NCBI GenBank assembly: GCA_025766275.1
Contig: JAFKAC010000005.1
Span: 1,922,001 to 1,986,000 of the forward strand
Reading direction: 5' to 3'
DNA: 64,000 nucleotides
Origin: Lactarius indigo
Lineage: Eukaryota; Basidiomycota; Agaricomycetes; Russulales; Russulaceae
Shown: positions 36,303 to 48,524 of the stretch, one piece after another
How the letters are laid out: each line of letters begins with the position of its first letter
Numbering within the stretch: the first letter of the stretch is position 1
The notes under the pieces: generated by a model
What the model was told of the DNA's origin: nothing
What the model saw: the letters and a program-made list of their open reading frames with translations, nothing else
Database searches by the model: none
Position numbers and translations under genes: made by a program

Positions 36303-38372
36303 TCATACGGGTTCCGGAACTTCGAAAGTTGGCTCTTGGTCATGACCAGACTTGTTCCGTCCAAAATCCAATGTAGTGGCGGTGGTACGTTGCATAGAGA
36401 TAGAGACACGGGCCTCACTCAATGGCTCAATTCGGATGGAAGAAATGTTGTATGCATTATCCTGCTTATTGGTGGTTGGCTGGCGGCCACGGATGTAGTC
36501 CCGACTATTTAACCTGAACGTGGACGGTCGTCGATCATCAGTCAAACCAAACCCGCGACGACACACTAGATGAACACCTCACGTGGCAAGCAAAGAGTTT
36601 ACATAACCTATAGGACAATGTCAGTTGACCATGTCTGCGCCTGGGACTATTGTAAACGTACATTTACTCATCGACCAGAAAAACGCCACCCAGATCAGAG
36701 AGGAGGGCGAAACAACGAACTAGTCATAAGATAAGAAAATCTCAAAAGGGAACGGTTGCAATGGAAATGTCTTACGCTAATAGTCGTGGCGATACTGAGA
36801 AGGCTGCTCAAGTTAGTTTCGGGTCGTTGATCAGCGTAGACGAAGAACACACCCTGTCAGCAAACCCGAATTGAGACTGTAAGCCATCAAGGTCAAGATG
36901 ATGGAATCAGTTCTGTGCATGAACGTCAACTAGGCTACGGTATAAGTATCAAAAGACGGGCCTTACTTCGCGAACCCGGTCCTCCTACGGTAGAGAGACC
37001 AACACATCGACACAGCAACCAGGGTGTCCCCCACAGTGACTGCGCTCAATCCCACGTATGTCATCCACTATTGAGTCGTTAGCGTACGTGGATGGAGGAT
37101 GGGTCGGAACATACAGTCAAGGAGTGGAAACTGGAGAACTGCTTAAGGATGGCCCTAAAAATGGGTTCCAATTTATTGATACACCGAATGAGGAAGTATA
37201 CCTACTGTTTTGCGGTGAAAACTGGCAAGGGAAATTTGAAAATCATTCACAGACGAATGGTGGACGCAAACCAGGTAACTCACCAATCCCGAAGACTACA
37301 CATACGCGAATGAAGACAATTACGGATGTACCTCCCATGGGACAACGAGAGCACTTACGGGAGGCAGTAGCGACTAACGCCACCTGCAAAACCACATTCA
37401 GAGATGCTTCGGTAACAAATCAACCGCGATAGCTCACGATGAGGATCGGGCAGATAACACTCTTGCTCACTGATAGAGAATTGAGTTGCGGCTTAGAAGT
37501 ACAGTTAACAACAAATGAAAAGCTCACCAATGTAAACTCGTCTTGCATAATAGCTACGCCGCGTTAGGAAAAATAGCAAGTTATGGACAGTGTACAAACG
37601 ACGAACATTTGCACGCAAGCGCCGACGACGATCTACGGTAACTATCAGTAAGCGGGTGAAAGATTTTCGAATGCATAACGTACGCTGAGAATGATCTGAA
37701 GCTGCATTAGGTGGACGTAACGTGAGTGGCTACGGAGGCAAGATAGTTCAGGGGGGACGTACGTTCAGGGCCCTGAGGTGCCGATCAGGAACGACTAAAC
37801 TGCCCCAAAATGATCACTCACCACATACTGTACGCCAGGTTTTCGACATTGCCAAAATTCAAGACGAGATACCTAGTATAGTGAGCACGCGTAGTATAGT
37901 GAGCACGCGCAGGACAGTGTACGCGTCGCAGTCTCACCAGTAGATCGCATAGGCACATATAATTGTGTGCAAGGCATCCAAGAATCTAGCGAAAACATTG
38001 TAACTTGGGCGAATTGGAACTTGAGCAAGGTTACGCACGTTACGAATGCAACGAGGAACTTGAGAAACCTTGAGTCTCTATTCCGATAGTTCCTGTGACG
38101 AGTCAGTTTGCTGCGTCCGGAGATAAGAACCGGTTACCAGAAGTATATCCATCTACGGGAACAATAAATTTGGCAAATCAGCGCGAGAAAGAAAAACGCT
38201 TCACTCGAACTCACGTCTGCGCAATTGTCAAACCAAGGAGCCTACAAATTCAATAGCTCAGGAGAATAGCGGCAAAGAAGCACCCAAGGAGGACTCACGC
38301 AGTACTGACAAGCAGCCCGACAAAAGCAGCGCCGAAGGAATTGCGGATGTCGAAAACAGGAGAGCCAGGCAT
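36303..38372 (-). CDS. DUF6534-like multi-pass membrane protein, copy 3
   Basis: MPGSPVFDIRNSFGAAFVG starts at 38,372, in the same position and with the same first donor as the other copies. The micro-exon is WIYFW. Splice sites in the middle match copies 4 and 5 closely. The last exon reads LNSRDYIRGRQPTTN and ends in FEVPEPV at 36,303. Family placement rests on the N-terminal FGAAFVGLLVST helix and the LNSR terminal motif. Expected topology is several helices with a short cytosolic tail. Copies 3, 4 and 5 are more like each other than like 1, 2 and 6. Function unknown. Confidence 0.68.
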
Positions 38373-38401
38373 GTTGATGGAATCAAGTTGTGGTCGCGGG
38401 G

Positions 38402-38412
38402 TATATATATAA
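38402..38412 (-). promoter_or_regulatory. TATA-like element of DUF6534 copy 3
   Basis: TATATATATAA lies about 30 bases before the start codon of copy 3, at the family position. Confidence 0.6.
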
Positions 38413-39519
38413 GGACTCACCTCAATTAAGTTATGGGTAGAGAGAACTAGAAGACAAAGAAAATGAAATAGACTGGGCTGCCAGGGGGTGAACGCGAGGC
38501 CGTCGCCTGTGAAAACTTGGATGTTGGTTTCATCATTTCCGATTATCGGCAGAAGTGATCGCCCTGCTAGCCAAGACCGGTAATTTTTGATGAAATCTTC
38601 GGTGTCGGCCAACTTTGGCCTGCTTGGTGCTTTGACATTCTGACCACATTGACTTCCGGTAAAATAATAAACCACCGTCTGTACATATCCCTTCAGTCAG
38701 GGATCTCTCTTTGAGGTCCGATCGACAGGAAATAACGCATATATTTTTTTGTCTGTCTCGCCTCTTTTTTTTGGTAATCTCGGCAAATATGTCAATGGGA
38801 GTTCCCGAAACTCCACTCGCTAGTAAAACATGAATACTTCGGTGTTAGCCAACCTTAGCGCTTTGGCATTCTGACTATATCGACGTTCTATTGGCTTCTC
38901 TGCACTGCGCTCCTCCAGTTGGTCTTCTACTGTGTTTGTATGTCCAAAGGCCTGAAACCGAGTTGTGGTGCGCTTCCACCCGGTCTCCTTTGAGCAGCAC
39001 TGGCACTGGCAGCCGCAATAGCGTTCCCCCACTCCGCCCTCAGCACATCTCGTTTTCTTCCCTCAGTATATTATTGTTATTGCGGTGAAAATGTGAACAA
39101 ACATTCCATCACTCATGGCGGAAATTAACCGGTCAGTCTCCCTGTTTCTTCGTCCCAACAGACACTGAATGACGAAACACGTTTCTTTACAATTATCCAG
39201 CTGCTACTCTATCGTTTTCCCCAGTCGCTTCTGTACCCATTTTCATGTTCTGTGCCCCCCTCATCGACGCACACCAACGGCGACGACTTCAACGTAAGCA
39301 CAAGACGGTGTTCATCTTGTCGAGCAGCTACAACTGTTGACTCTCATTTTGTTTTCCGTGAAAACATACACTGTCCGACTCTGAGAATCTCTTACCACGA
39401 CTACGACAGGAATCTTTCACGCACAATATCACCTCTTTCTGTCTCTTAACATCTACTCTCTGTGCAAGCAGGGTTTCAGTCGACATCTACCTCAGGGCAA
39501 AGCTCTGAAACGCCAGATT
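38413..39519. other. Intergenic: flank fragments, no gene seen
   Basis: The block GGCCAAC(T)TTGGCC...GGCATTCTGACTA appears near 38,605 and again near 38,850 and 43,740, so pieces of the DUF6534 upstream flank are repeated here. The rest, 38,900-39,519, is pyrimidine-rich on the plus strand and holds no recognisable gene. Confidence 0.45.
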
Positions 39520-40680
39520 GTTCCGAGCCGGCCTTGTTCTTGAGCGCCTTCGGCGCTACTGAGCCCCGTCTTCTCCCGCTGATCACATTCTCAGATGGGA
39601 CTGGAAGAGACTACAGTATTTGAAGAATCTCCGAATAATGTGAAGTCCGTGTCTGAGTTTCTTTTTCTTTTCTTTTCGAAAGACCCCCGAGAAAGAGTAA
39701 TTTCAACGTCGTATAAGATTTTAATCGCTCACTGACCGGCCCGCGCTCAATGTTGCAAGTGTGCGTGTCTCCAATAAACCCACGCAACCGGCCGCTTTTT
39801 CTTCATCACGACTGTCGAGACATGAACCTTCGCCTTGTCTTCCGGTGCAGACACAGACACGCCCTCCGATGCTGCGCCACCACCTGCGCCAATTCATTGC
39901 ACGTCTCCAAATGTTGTCTATGACCCGTCGACGAGTTCGACGGAATGTCATCCACAGCCGGAATTCCCACCGTGCACCTCGTCAGGGCGATGGAATCTTG
40001 CGTCGCCTCGACACATTGGTTCTGTGACTTTGGTGGTGGGAAGTTGCTGCGTGAGGCTCTCACAGAGACCGCGTGTGGAACCCTCGATGAGCTCCGTGGC
40101 CCTTGCACGCCCACTCCAATGTCGAAAACTCAGCTTGAAAGGGCGCCCCTGTCCATTGCGTAGGCAGCTGCCCAGGTTGTGAGGAGAGCGACGGGGTATG
40201 TGGGGATGTAATGCGAGGGTGCGGAGACTCACAGCGAAGAAGCCAGTGGCCGCTGACGGTATCTGCTACGAAACCATGCCGGAAAGACGTACCTTCCCAA
40301 GTTCTCCCTTGAGACGCACTTCCTCTTTCTCTCGACTGGGACCTCCCCCACCCGGTGGAGGATCTGTGCAGGAACTCCTAGGTAGGGATACTAGAATGTG
40401 TCGGTAAAGCGGTCTCGCCCATGAACCGATTTTTAGGATCGCACTCCCAATGATTCAATGAAGAGGTATACAGTATAGTACAGTACAGTACAGTACAGTA
40501 ATGTCCTGGGTTGTGCGGAACTTCGAGTCGGGGATGGGGAAGCAGGGTAGTAGTAGGGTAATACGTGTTGGTGTCCATGGACCCACCGCATAGCAACAGA
40601 TAACGAGCCCGTTTTGCTTCAAGATTATTGTGTTCACGAAGCACGCAATGCGCGTCCCGCGTCTTCTCCTACTTGTGTCG
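39520..40680. repeat. Duplicated segment, unit A (pairs with about 43,975-44,960)
   Basis: Matching stretches in the same order occur in both units: GGCCTTGTTCTT, CCCGCTGATCACAT, CAAACC(C/T)ACGCAA, CCGGCCGCT, CTCCGATGCTGC with CACCACCTGCG, GGAGACTCACA and GTGTTGGTGTCCAT. In the plus-strand frame a stretch PSDAAPPPAPIHC is shared and then decays. I do not recognise a protein family and see no intact frame in both units. Confidence 0.6.
40471..40501. repeat. CAGTA microsatellite
   Basis: About six tandem copies of a CAGTA pentamer with one variant (TAGTA). The array is absent from the paired unit near 44.85 kb, so it arose after the duplication or was lost there. Confidence 0.85.
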
Positions 40681-41070
40681 TCATAGGTATAAAGGCAAGC
40701 GGCGCTGTGCAAGCATTTTCCTGGGTGATCGCCACTCTATAGGAAGAGATACTGGCCCTGTGCACGAGAAAAGAGCCGTATCCAGAGGTGTCTCATAGCA
40801 ACGAGACGACTCAGGGCCAATCAGTCGAAGGAGCGTGACAAAGATGGGCCTCAACGTCTGAGACGAGGACTCGAGGAGCATCCGGGTTGACTTGTTCAGA
40901 AGGCGAAAATGTCCTGAGAGCATAGGCGAGAATGAAGAATGGCAGGTGAGTTTAAAGAATTGCGCTTGGTAGGGGTGGAAGCCAAGAACGTGGATGTGAA
41001 ACTCGCGCATATCGGAAAGGACATTGAGGACGACGAGGTCTCGAAAGTTCGTTGTGCCCATGTAGACCAA
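40681..41070 (-). pseudogene. Remnant gene next to DUF6534 copy 4
   Basis: A 129-residue open frame reads MGTTNFRDLVVLNVLSDMRE, then FHIHVLGFHPYQAQFF. Its counterpart near 45.5 kb reads NFRDLLVVILDALSDVRK, and those near 24.55 and 49.57 kb are more broken. The style recalls the end of an F-box or leucine-rich gene, but I cannot assign it. No intact copy is present in the window. Confidence 0.4.
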
Positions 41071-41396
41071 GGGTGGGAATATTCGTATTGTGACTGCCAG
41101 TGAACGTCCTGATCAACTCCGAGTCGTGGCATCACTCGCTATTTGGGCACAGTAGTGTATTGATAGGAAGAGGTGGGTTGCGTCAGGAGTACAAGCGTAA
41201 CAAGAGGTCCAAGAACTACTTCTATGAACAATCTGCAGCGCCCCACCCCGGGACCGAGCCATGGTCGTGCCAAGACTCTACTAGTATGCGGTCGGTTCCG
41301 GCGTTTGAGCTTGGCTTTGCAAAGGGGTGATCATTGCGTCCTAGAGATAAAATGAGTACCAATCTGGGATGGGAGTCGCGAGTAGGTGAAGAAGTA

Positions 41397-43451
41397 TCAT
41401 ACCGGTTTCGGAACTTCGAAAGTTGGTTCTTCAAGTTCGCCATGGTCAGATTTGGATTTGTTCCGCCCATAATCCAATGTAGTGGAACGGTGGACAGAGA
41501 CAGAGACACCGCCCTCACTCAATGGCCCACTGGCAACTCGGATGGAAGACAAGTTGTATGCGTTATCTGGCTTCCCATGGTTTGACCGGTCACGGACGTG
41601 GTCCCGACTATTCAACCTGAACGGGGATACGGTCAGAAGCCAAACTCGCGGTTACACACCAAATGGACACCTCACATCGCGAGCAAAGAATTTACATAGC
41701 CTACGGGACAGCGTCAGTTGGCCGTCTCTGCACCAGACTCGGAGACGATCGTAAACCTACATTTGCTCATCACCCAGGAAAATGCCATCCAAATTAGAGA
41801 GGACGGAAAAACTATGAACTGATCATGAAATAAGAATTTCATGTGGGAAAGATTGCACTGGAAATCCCTTACGCTAACAGTCGTGGCAAGACCAAGGAGG
41901 CTGCTTAAGTTAGTTTTAGGTCATTGATCGGCGTAGACGAGAAACACACCCCGTCAGTAAACCCGAATTGATACTGTAAGCCATCAAGGTCACGAGTACA
42001 GAATCAGTTCTGTGCATGGACGTCAGCTAGGGTCTATGGTATAAGTATCAAAAGATGAGCTTACCTCGCGAACCCGGTCCTCCTACGGTAGAGAGACCAA
42101 CACATCGACGCAGCGACCAAGATGTCCCCCAAAGTAACTGTGCCCAATACTACATATGTCGACCACTATTAAGCCGTTAGCATGCGTAAATGTGGTATAA
42201 GTCGAAACGTACAACTAAGGAATGAGCACTGGTAAATTGCTTGAGAGAGAACCTAACGACGGGTTTCAGTTTATTTGGTACATCCAAGAGGAACTATACT
42301 TGCTGTTTTGCAGTGAAAACTAGCCAAGCAAAGTTTGAAAACGATTCGCAGACGAAACGGTAAACGCAAAGCAAGGAACTCACAAATTCCGATGGCTAAA
42401 AGGTGCGAGGGAAGGTGATTAAGAATGTACTTCCTAGGGGGTAACAAGAGGACTTACCGGAACTAGTGACGACTAACACCACCTGAGAAACCACTTTCAG
42501 CGGTGCTTCGGTAAGTCAACTATAATCACTTACGATGAGGATCGGACAGATAAGACTTTGGCTCACTGGTAGAGAACCAAATTGTGGCTTGGAAGTACAG
42601 TAAACGAAAAACGAAAAACTCACCGACGTAAACTCGTCTTGCATAATAACTGTGCCATGTCAGGACGAATAGTAAGTTAGAGATAGTAAAAGACGAACAG
42701 CTCTACGGAGCAGCCCACAATGATCTACGGCGATTGACAGTAAGTAGGTGAAAGGTTTCAGAGTGCATAATCATAATGTACACCGAGAATGATCTGAAGC
42801 TGCATCAGGCGGATGTAGCGTGAGTGGCCATAGAGGTAATGTAATTCAGGGTGACGTACGTTCAGGGCCCTGAGGTACAGATCAGAAATGCCCTATGCCT
42901 CAGAGTGATCACTCACCACATGCTGTCCTCCAAGCTTTCGACATTGCCGAAATTCAAGACGAGATACCTAGTATAGTGAGCAGGCGTGGGACAGTGTGCG
43001 CGTCGTGGTCTCACCAGTAGATCGCATAGGCGCACATGACTGTGTGCGAGGTATCCAAGAATCTAGTGAAAATATTGCGACTTGGGCGAACTCGAACTCG
43101 AGAAAGACTACGCACGCTACGAATCCAATGAAGGACTTGAGAAACCTTGAGTCTCTATTCCGATAGTTCCTGTGACGAGTTAGTTTGCTTGCATCCGGAG
43201 ATAAGGACCGGCTACCAGAAGTATATCCATCTACGAGAACAGAAGATCTGGAAAGTCAGGGCGAGAAAGGAGAACGCGTTCACACGAGCTCACGTCTGCG
43301 CAATTGTCAAACCAAAGAGTCTGCAAGTTCAATAGCTCAGGAGATAGCGGCAAAGAAGCGCCCAAACGAAGACTCACGCCGTACTGACAAGCAGCCCGAC
43401 AAAAGCAGCGCCGAAGGAATTGCGGATGTCGACGACAGGAGAGCCAGACAT
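41397..43451 (-). CDS. DUF6534-like multi-pass membrane protein, copy 4
   Basis: This copy gave the clearest splice reading. The first exon codes for SPVVDIRNSFGAAFVGLLVS, the next for LFGLTI. The 15-base micro-exon at 43,216-43,230 gives WIYFW, then NYRNRDSRFLKSFIGFVA, FLDTSHTVMCAYAIYW and a further NFGN-type helix. A branch-site-like ACTAAC followed by CACAG is visible in the third intron. The final exon has LNSRDHVRDRSNHGKPDNAY and ends FEVPKPV at 41,397. Its TATA element is at 43,491-43,505. I see no stop within traced exons, so it may be functional. Role unknown. Confidence 0.7.
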
Positions 43452-43490
43452 GTTGAGTTGATGGAATCAAGCTAGGTTTGTTCTCGGGGG

Positions 43491-43505
43491 ATATAGATAT
43501 ATAAG
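43491..43505 (-). promoter_or_regulatory. TATA-like element of DUF6534 copy 4
   Basis: ATATAGATATATAAG on the plus strand, about 40 bases before the start codon, in the position shared by the family. Confidence 0.55.
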
Positions 43506-43974
43506 GGCCCGCCTCGAATAAATTATTGGTAACGAGAACTAGAAGTAAAAAAAGGCAGTGCTGCCAGGGGGGTGACAACGTGAAACCATCGCAATAGAAC
43601 CGTTGGATGTGGGGGGGAGGGGCGATCGTTTCATCATTTTCCGATTTTCGGCAGAAGTGAATCTGTCTTCTTGTCCGTGCTGGCCGTTAGATCTAAGCTT
43701 GGATCTAGGATGATTTTTTGGGGTCAGCTAATCTTGGCCCGCTTAGCGCTCTGGCATTCTGACTACTTTGACGTTCGGTAGAACGATAAATTACCGCTGG
43801 TACATTTTGGCTCCAGTTGTGCAGGTTAGGGATCTCTCCTTGTGCTTCCATTGAAGGGCTGAGTTAACTCGTTCTCGGAGTACTATGTACCATGTTGGTG
43901 ATGTTATTTTCGCTTGCAGAGCTGGTGGTAGTGGGAATTAGGCGAGGTAACGCAGGTATTTGAAACGTCGGTCT

Positions 43975-44960
43975 GTACCGGACCGGCCTTGTTCTTTCTT
44001 GAGCCGGAGAACTGCCAGCTCAGCCCCGTCTTCCCCGCTGATCACATCAAGGATCACATTGTCAGATGGGAGAGAACAATTGCAGGGCGTCGCATAAGAT
44101 TTCCATCGCTCGCTGACCGGCCCATGATCAAAGTAACGAGTGTGCATGTTTCCAACAAACCTACGCAATCGGCCGCTGTTTCTTCTTTACGTCAATCAAG
44201 ATAGGAACGTGCATGAGCCTTCGCCTTATCTTCCCGTGCAGACAAATATACCCCCTCCGACGCTGCACCACCACCTGCGCTAATTCACTGCATGTCTCCG
44301 ATGTTGTCTCTGGCTCGCTAACGAGTTCTGCGGAATGTCGTCCACAGCCGGAAACCCCACTGGGCGCCTTGGCGGCGTGAGGGAATCTTGTATCCGTCGG
44401 CGCTTTGGTTCTTTGGCTTGGTGGTGGGAAGTGATGCGCGATGCTCTCACAGAGGCCACGTGGAACCCTCAATGAACCCCTTGGCCGTTGTGCGCCCAAC
44501 TCCAATGTCGAAATTCGACAAGAAAGGGCGTGTCTATTCACCGCGTGGGGAACTGCCTGGGTCGTGGGGCGAGCTGTGGGAGATGTGGGCATGCAATGCG
44601 AGGGTACGGAGACTCACACCACGAAGAAGTCAATGACGGTACCCGATACGAAACCCTGCCGGAAAGACGCACGTTCTTAGAACTCGTTCTAACCTACCTT
44701 CCCAAATTCTCCCTTTGGGTACACTCCTTCTTTCTCTCGACTGGGATCATCTCTGTCCTGCGGCGGGTGTATGCGGGCACGCTTTTGAATAGGGACAGAA
44801 TGTGTCTGCCTCGTCCAATAACCAATTTTTGAGATCCCATTTTCCGACTAAGAGACGTACAGGTCGTGCGGAACTTGGAGCCGAGGACTGGGAAGCAGGG
44901 GTCATACGTGTTGGTGTCCATAGACTACTGCATGACAACAGACGACGAGCCAGATCGTTG
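43975..44960. repeat. Duplicated segment, unit B (pairs with 39,520-40,680)
   Basis: Ordered similarity to unit A throughout, with several small deletions; about 100 bases of extra sequence around 39,600-39,720 in unit A are missing here. Together with copies 4 and 5 this shows a direct duplication of roughly 4 kb. I see no gene of known family. Confidence 0.6.
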
Positions 44961-45205
44961 GAACCGACCCAACTCGGCTGTGCTTCAAGTTTATTTCGTT
45001 CAGGAAGCCGGTATAGTGATACGTATCCGCCCGACCGTCAACGCCCAATGCCCCACGCATCTTCTCCTGCTTGTTTCGTGCACAGAAGCAGGCGGTGCTA
45101 TGTCTCGCAGCAACGAGACGACTCGAGGTTAGCGTACTAGCAGATGACGACGGCCTTAACGAGTGGTAGTGGGAGACGGACGAAAACCCTGACTAGTAGT
45201 CGAGT

Positions 45206-45676
45206 CTACCTTTGACACGTAGAGGATGGTACAACCACTGGAAGGAGCGTGATAAAGGTAGGCCATTGGCAGGCCTCCATGTCTGAGACTAGGAGCACCA
45301 GGGTTGACTCGCCCAGAAGATGATAATGTCCTGAGAGGCGGCCCACCCGAGTATAAGCAGGATAAAGAAAGTCATTTGGGTGTAAGAAGATGCACTTGGT
45401 CGGCGCGGAGACAACAATTAACGCAGATGTGAAGCTTGCGCACGTCGGAAAGAGCATCGAGGATGACGACCAGAAGGTCTCGAAAGTTCGTTGTAGACCA
45501 AATGTAGGAATACTCATACTGTGATTGAACGTCCGGGTCAACTCGCAACACCGCTCACTACTTGAGTACGATAATGTGATGTATCGACAGGAAGAGGCTG
45601 GCTGAGTCAGGAGGACAAGGGTAACGAGAAGTCCAAGAACTACCTCTATGACAGCAATCAGCGGTGCCCCCCCCAC
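45206..45676 (-). pseudogene. Remnant gene next to DUF6534 copy 5
   Basis: Homologous to 40,681-41,070. The family-like frame reads TNFRDLLVVILDALSDVRK and then stops, while a longer 156-residue open frame in another phase is probably a shadow. The difference in open phase between copies argues for decay. Confidence 0.35.
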
Positions 45677-45786
45677 AACCGTGCTAAGACCCTACGCGCT
45701 CGATTCCGAATAAACTTGGCTTTGAAAAGGGACGATGCTAGCATCCTGCAGATAAAGTAAGTATCAATCTGGGAGTAGGTAAAGTA

Positions 45787-47873
45787 TCAAACCGGTTTCG
45801 GAAATTCCAAAATAGGCTCTACACCGTGGTCAGAGTTCTTCCTCCCAATGCCCAATGTAGTAGAATGGTGCATAGAGACAGAGACACCAGTTTGTCTAGA
45901 TTTAGACCCGTAGGCTCCACTTAATGGCTCAATTCGGATCGAAGACGAGTTGCGTGCACAATTCAGGTTGACGGTAGTTGACCGGTCACGGACGTAGTCC
46001 CGACTGTTCAACCTGGACGTAGACACAATGAGAAGTCGAACTCGCGATAACGCTCCAAATGGACTCCTTACAGGGCAAGCAAGGAGTTTACATAGCCTAT
46101 GGGATAATGTCAGTAGACCATCTGTACGCCTGAGACTATTGTGAACGTACTCCTACTCATCACCCAGAAAAATGCCAGCCACGTCAAGGAAAAGGGTGAA
46201 ACTATGAACTAGTCATAAAAAATAAGAAAACCTCAAACGGGAAGTTGCTACGGAAATATTTTACGCTGATAGTCATGCCAGTACCAAGGATGCTACTTAA
46301 GTTAGTTTTGGGTCATTGGCCAATGACGACGAGGAAGGAACCCACCACGTCAGTAAACCGCAATTGATACTGTAAGCCATCAAGGTCGTGATGATGGAAT
46401 CAGTTCTGTGCACGAAGGCCGCACGTCAGCTAGGTCTATTGTATCATGGCAAAATGACGGGAGTGCCTTGCGAACCCGGTCCTCATGTGGTAGAGGGACC
46501 GGCACATCGACGCAGCAACCAACAGGTCCGCCAAAACGCCTGCGCCCATTCCTGCACAGGAAATCCACTGTTGAGCCGTTAGCGTGCGTGGATATGGTAT
46601 GGGTCGGAACATACAGTCAATGGGTGAAAATTGGAGAACCGCTTGAGGACAGTCCTAAAAGCGGGTCTCAATTTATTTGATAGGCCCAAGGAGAAACTAC
46701 ACCTACTCTTTTACGGTGAAAACTGGCAAGCAAAGTTTGAAAGTCATCCACGGACGAAACAGTGAACGCAAAGCAGGCAACTCACAAATTCCGAAGACTA
46801 CAGAGAGTAAATGAAGACAGTTACGGACCCCCCCAGGGGATAACGAGAGTACTTACAGGAAGCAATAATGACTAACACCACCTGCAAAATCACATTAAGA
46901 TGTGCTTCGGTAAGTTTAAAACGATAACCTACAATGAGGACTGGGCAGACAAGGCTTTGGCTCACTGGTAGAAAATCAAATTGTAGCTCAGAAATGCAGC
47001 AAACGACAAACGACAAAAAACATACCAACGTAGACTCGTCTTGCATAATAGCTGCGCCGCGTTAGGATAAATAGCAAGTTAGAAACTGAGCACAAATGAC
47101 GAACAATTCCACAGAAGCGCCGACGATGATCTACGGTGATCATCAGTAAGTATGTGACAGATTACTGAATATATAACGTACACTTATTACGATCTGAAAC
47201 TACATGAGGCAGCCGTGGAATCGGATGTGGCGTGAGTGGCTATAGAGGTAAGACTATTCAGGGTTACGTACGTTCAGGACCCTGAGGTACGAATCAGACA
47301 CGACTCAGCTGCTCCAAAGTGGCCGACTCACCACATACTGGAGCTCAGGTTTTCGAGATTGCCAAAATTCAAAACGAGATACCTACTATAATGAGCGCAT
47401 ATAGGATAGTGTGTATATAGCCGCCTCACCAGTAGATCACATAAGCACATAGAATGGCGTGAAAGCCATCCATGATTCTAATCAAAACCTTGGAACTTGG
47501 ACAACCTGGAACTCGAGTAACATTACGCACGTTACGAATGCGATGAAGAACTTGAGTGTCTTTGGGTCTCTATTCCGGTAGTGCCTGGGACCGGTTAGTT
47601 TGTTGCACCCGGAGACAGTGACCAGTTAGTACCAGAAGTACATCATTCTACAAAAGTGGGAAATTTGGCAAGTTAGCGTTCGAAAGGAGATCGCGTTCAC
47701 TCGGACTCACGTCTGCGCAATTGTCAAACCAAAGAGACTACAAGAGAAATAGCTCAAGAGAAACAGCTGTAAAGAAGCGGTGCCCAAGTGAGGACTCACG
47801 TGGTACTGACAAGCAGCCCGATAAAAGCAGCCCCGAAGGAACTGCGGATGTCGACGACAGGAGAGCCAGGCAT
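45787..47873 (-). CDS. DUF6534-like multi-pass membrane protein, copy 5
   Basis: MPGSPVVDIRNSFGAAFIG starts at 47,873. The micro-exon here is AATGATGTACTTCTG, giving MMYFW instead of WIYFW, still 15 bases. The tail reads LNSRDYVRDRSTTVNLN and ends LEFPKPV at 45,787. Splice sites follow copies 3 and 4. The usual TATATA before the start is degenerate (GGATAAGG on the plus strand near 47,905), so this copy may be weakly expressed. I did not see a certain disabling change, but small exons were not all verified. Function unknown. Confidence 0.62.
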
Positions 47874-47911
47874 GTTAATGTAATCAAGATAGGTTGTATT
47901 TCGAGGGATAA

Positions 47912-48524
47912 GGAGGCCCCGCTCCGAATGAGTTCGAACACAGGAGGGGACGGCTGGGGGGAAAAGAAAGGGGCCGGTGCGAACGTAAAACCGTGCCACT
48001 AGGATATTTGAGTGTGGAGGTTTCATCAGCAGAAGGAAGCCTCTCCTGGTCGCGACTCGCGAGGCCAACTTCGACCTACTTTGCGCCTTCATTGCACCTT
48101 CTTTGATGCTCGGTAGAATAATAGATTACGTCTGGTACGTTCTGTTCTCACCGGGGGAATAATTTTGATAAGCCCCCATGAATCTCTCGTATCTTGACCA
48201 ACCCTCTTCGGGTATATACTTCATGTCCAGATTAGTAAGAATCAGGCCAAGGGCTTGCCAGTGGTCGAGCGTACTAAGCCCGAGGTAAGTCTAAGGTGAT
48301 CCTGAACCCTGAAACATCGGGCCGACCTTGATGCATCTTGATGGATGAGCGATGAGTCGGAAAATTCCATTCTGATCCGACTAAAGTGGGCAGCCAGCTC
48401 AGCCTCTCTGGTCACATCGATCACATTTGGTATATTCCCTACTGTATTACCATATCGTGCAGGCACATGACCTGACCAAATTCATACCGTAAGCTGTCAA
48501 AATTCGTTAGCAGCCTACGGTGGG
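47912..48524. other. Intergenic: flank of copy 5 up to the transferase fragment
   Basis: Bases 47,990-48,150 resemble the other DUF6534 upstream flanks (GAGGCCAACTTCG, GGTAGAATAATA). From 48,150 to 48,524 I see nothing recognisable. Confidence 0.45.

Noticed and set aside
45206..45676. 156-residue hydrophobic open frame as a membrane protein gene
   Set aside because: The paired region near 41 kb is open in a different phase, and the conserved reading lies in another frame; probably a chance frame in decayed DNA.
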